Source: Gymnorhina tibicen (Eukaryota; Chordata; Aves; Passeriformes; Artamidae). Taken from it: DNA of 64,000 nt. Shown piece by piece: positions 63,603-64,000 of this stretch. The first letter of the stretch is position 1; every line of letters begins with the position of its first letter. The stretch lies in the NCBI GenBank assembly GCA_013399875.1, contig VXAZ01001116.1:2998546-3062545 (forward strand), in the 5' to 3' direction. Under the pieces are notes generated by a model. The model searched no databases. It saw only the letters and a program-made list of their open reading frames with translations, and was not told the origin of the DNA. The translations under genes were made by a program, and so were the position numbers.

Positions 63603-63677
63603 ATTGGAAAAAATAGCAGTGTAGCTTTGTCACAATCCAGTCCTTCGAGTACATCAAACCCAGTACACAACAGACAA
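63603..63677 (+). CDS. ATXN7L1: ATXN7L1 coding exon 'H' (75 bp, penultimate coding exon)
   Basis: The acceptor is TTTTTCAG and the donor GACAA|GTAAGT. Exactly 25 codons: IGKNSSVALSQSSPSSTSNP then VHNRQ, matching the end of ATXN7L1 just before its last short coding segment. Both flanking introns are phase 0, so skipping this exon would keep the frame. The final coding exon (about 12 residues in the human protein) and stop codon lie beyond the window. Confidence 0.93.
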
Positions 63678-64000
63678 GTAAGTTGCTTTAAAAAAAGTGT
63701 ACTTAAGTAGTCTGTAAGTGGTTTTGAAACATTTTGTACTATAAAACCTTAAAATACAATGTATGAATACAGTTCTTTATCAAAGCTGCCTTTCAGTGAA
63801 CTGATTTCTCCTTTCAAGGGAATTTCTTCCAGCTATTTTCCCCTCCAAGAATTATGAATTACAAATTTTTTGCTAGTTTTTCACCCACCTGTATTACAAC
63901 TCAGGTTGGCTCAAGTGCTGCTCACTGGCTGTTGCTTTGGTGATAGAGGCTCAGCAGCAGCAGCAGATCTCTGTTGGTTTTTCTATCCAACTTCTCCTGC
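63678..64000 (+). other. Start of the next intron, cut by the window end
   Basis: A phase 0 intron beginning GTAAGT. It contains (CAG)5 at 63952-63966. No final exon of ATXN7L1 was found before the window ends. Confidence 0.8.
63952..63966 (+). repeat. (CAG)5 trinucleotide repeat, intronic
   Basis: Five perfect CAG units in the intron after exon H. It is not in the coding sequence and is unrelated in position to the N-terminal polyglutamine repeat of ATXN7. Confidence 0.95.

Larger units (their letters stand above)
1..64000 (+). other. ATXN7L1: ATXN7L1 gene, partial (3' part, both ends outside the window)
   Basis: Eight exons on the + strand splice into one continuous frame of about 730 codons, matching ataxin-7-like 1 from the ERRH motif near the N-terminal zinc-finger region to about 12 residues before the C-terminus. 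Known role: the ATXN7 family are SAGA co-activator subunits in the nucleus; ATXN7 ties the USP22 deubiquitinase module to SAGA, and ATXN7L1 is a paralogue that can occupy a similar place. ATXN7L1 is preferred over ATXN7 because of the wording around the SCA7 domain (HCGVLDPETKKPC rather than HCGVIDLDTKKPC), RRAVPGRKKQFD, and the C-terminal exon beginning KIPPAADSP. Intron phases in order, from the upstream intron to the downstream one, are 1, 2, 1, 0, 2, 0, 2, 0, 0. The first coding exons, the promoter and the 3' UTR are not in the window. Confidence 0.95.

Noticed and set aside
1..64000. Search for CRISPR arrays, prophage, insertion sequences, operons or rRNA/tRNA genes
   Set aside because: The window is a vertebrate intron-exon gene; no regularly spaced repeats, bacterial gene layout, intact tRNA or rRNA were seen.

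Overview
The window is vertebrate nuclear DNA, most probably from a bird. It contains a CR1 retrotransposon copy with the typical avian 3' end (ending near 14243), has few repeats and compact introns, and carries a single gene split by introns. Every exon recognised belongs to ATXN7L1 (ataxin-7-like 1), on the + strand. The identification rests on the spliced protein: the SCA7 zinc-binding domain, the second conserved ataxin-7 block (YYVFDRRW), the long Ser/Pro-rich C-terminal exon and the C-terminal KKRK basic motif all match ATXN7L1 better than ATXN7. The species cannot be fixed from this sequence.

Layout. Bases 1-37269 read as one very large intron (phase 1) with no recognisable ATXN7L1 exon. 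It contains an ancient L3/CR1-like LINE (about 5400-5870), a CR1 copy with an assembly gap (about 13573-14243), a duplicated segment with a single N (15691-15794), a 22-bp perfect palindrome (16585-16606), a CpG-island-like block (about 21105-21640) that may be an internal promoter, and an (AT)n microsatellite (27001-27050). Eight coding exons then follow: 37270-37492, 45142-45425, 50243-50325, 51176-51432, 53626-53818, 56050-56171, 58771-59722 and 63603-63677. All have GT/AG borders and the reading frame stays open across every junction. They encode about 730 residues. The N-terminal exons lie before the window, and the last roughly 12 codons with the stop codon lie beyond it.

Function. ATXN7-family proteins are subunits of the SAGA transcriptional co-activator. 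ATXN7 anchors the histone H2B deubiquitinase module, and ATXN7L1 is a paralogue reported as an alternative subunit. There is no operon, CRISPR array, phage or complete mobile element here, and no convincing second protein-coding gene. Most open frames in the introns are chance. The items most worth checking are the intronic CpG block at 21 kb, the small CpG cluster at 52.6 kb and the two assembly irregularities at 13.7-14.2 kb and 15.7 kb.
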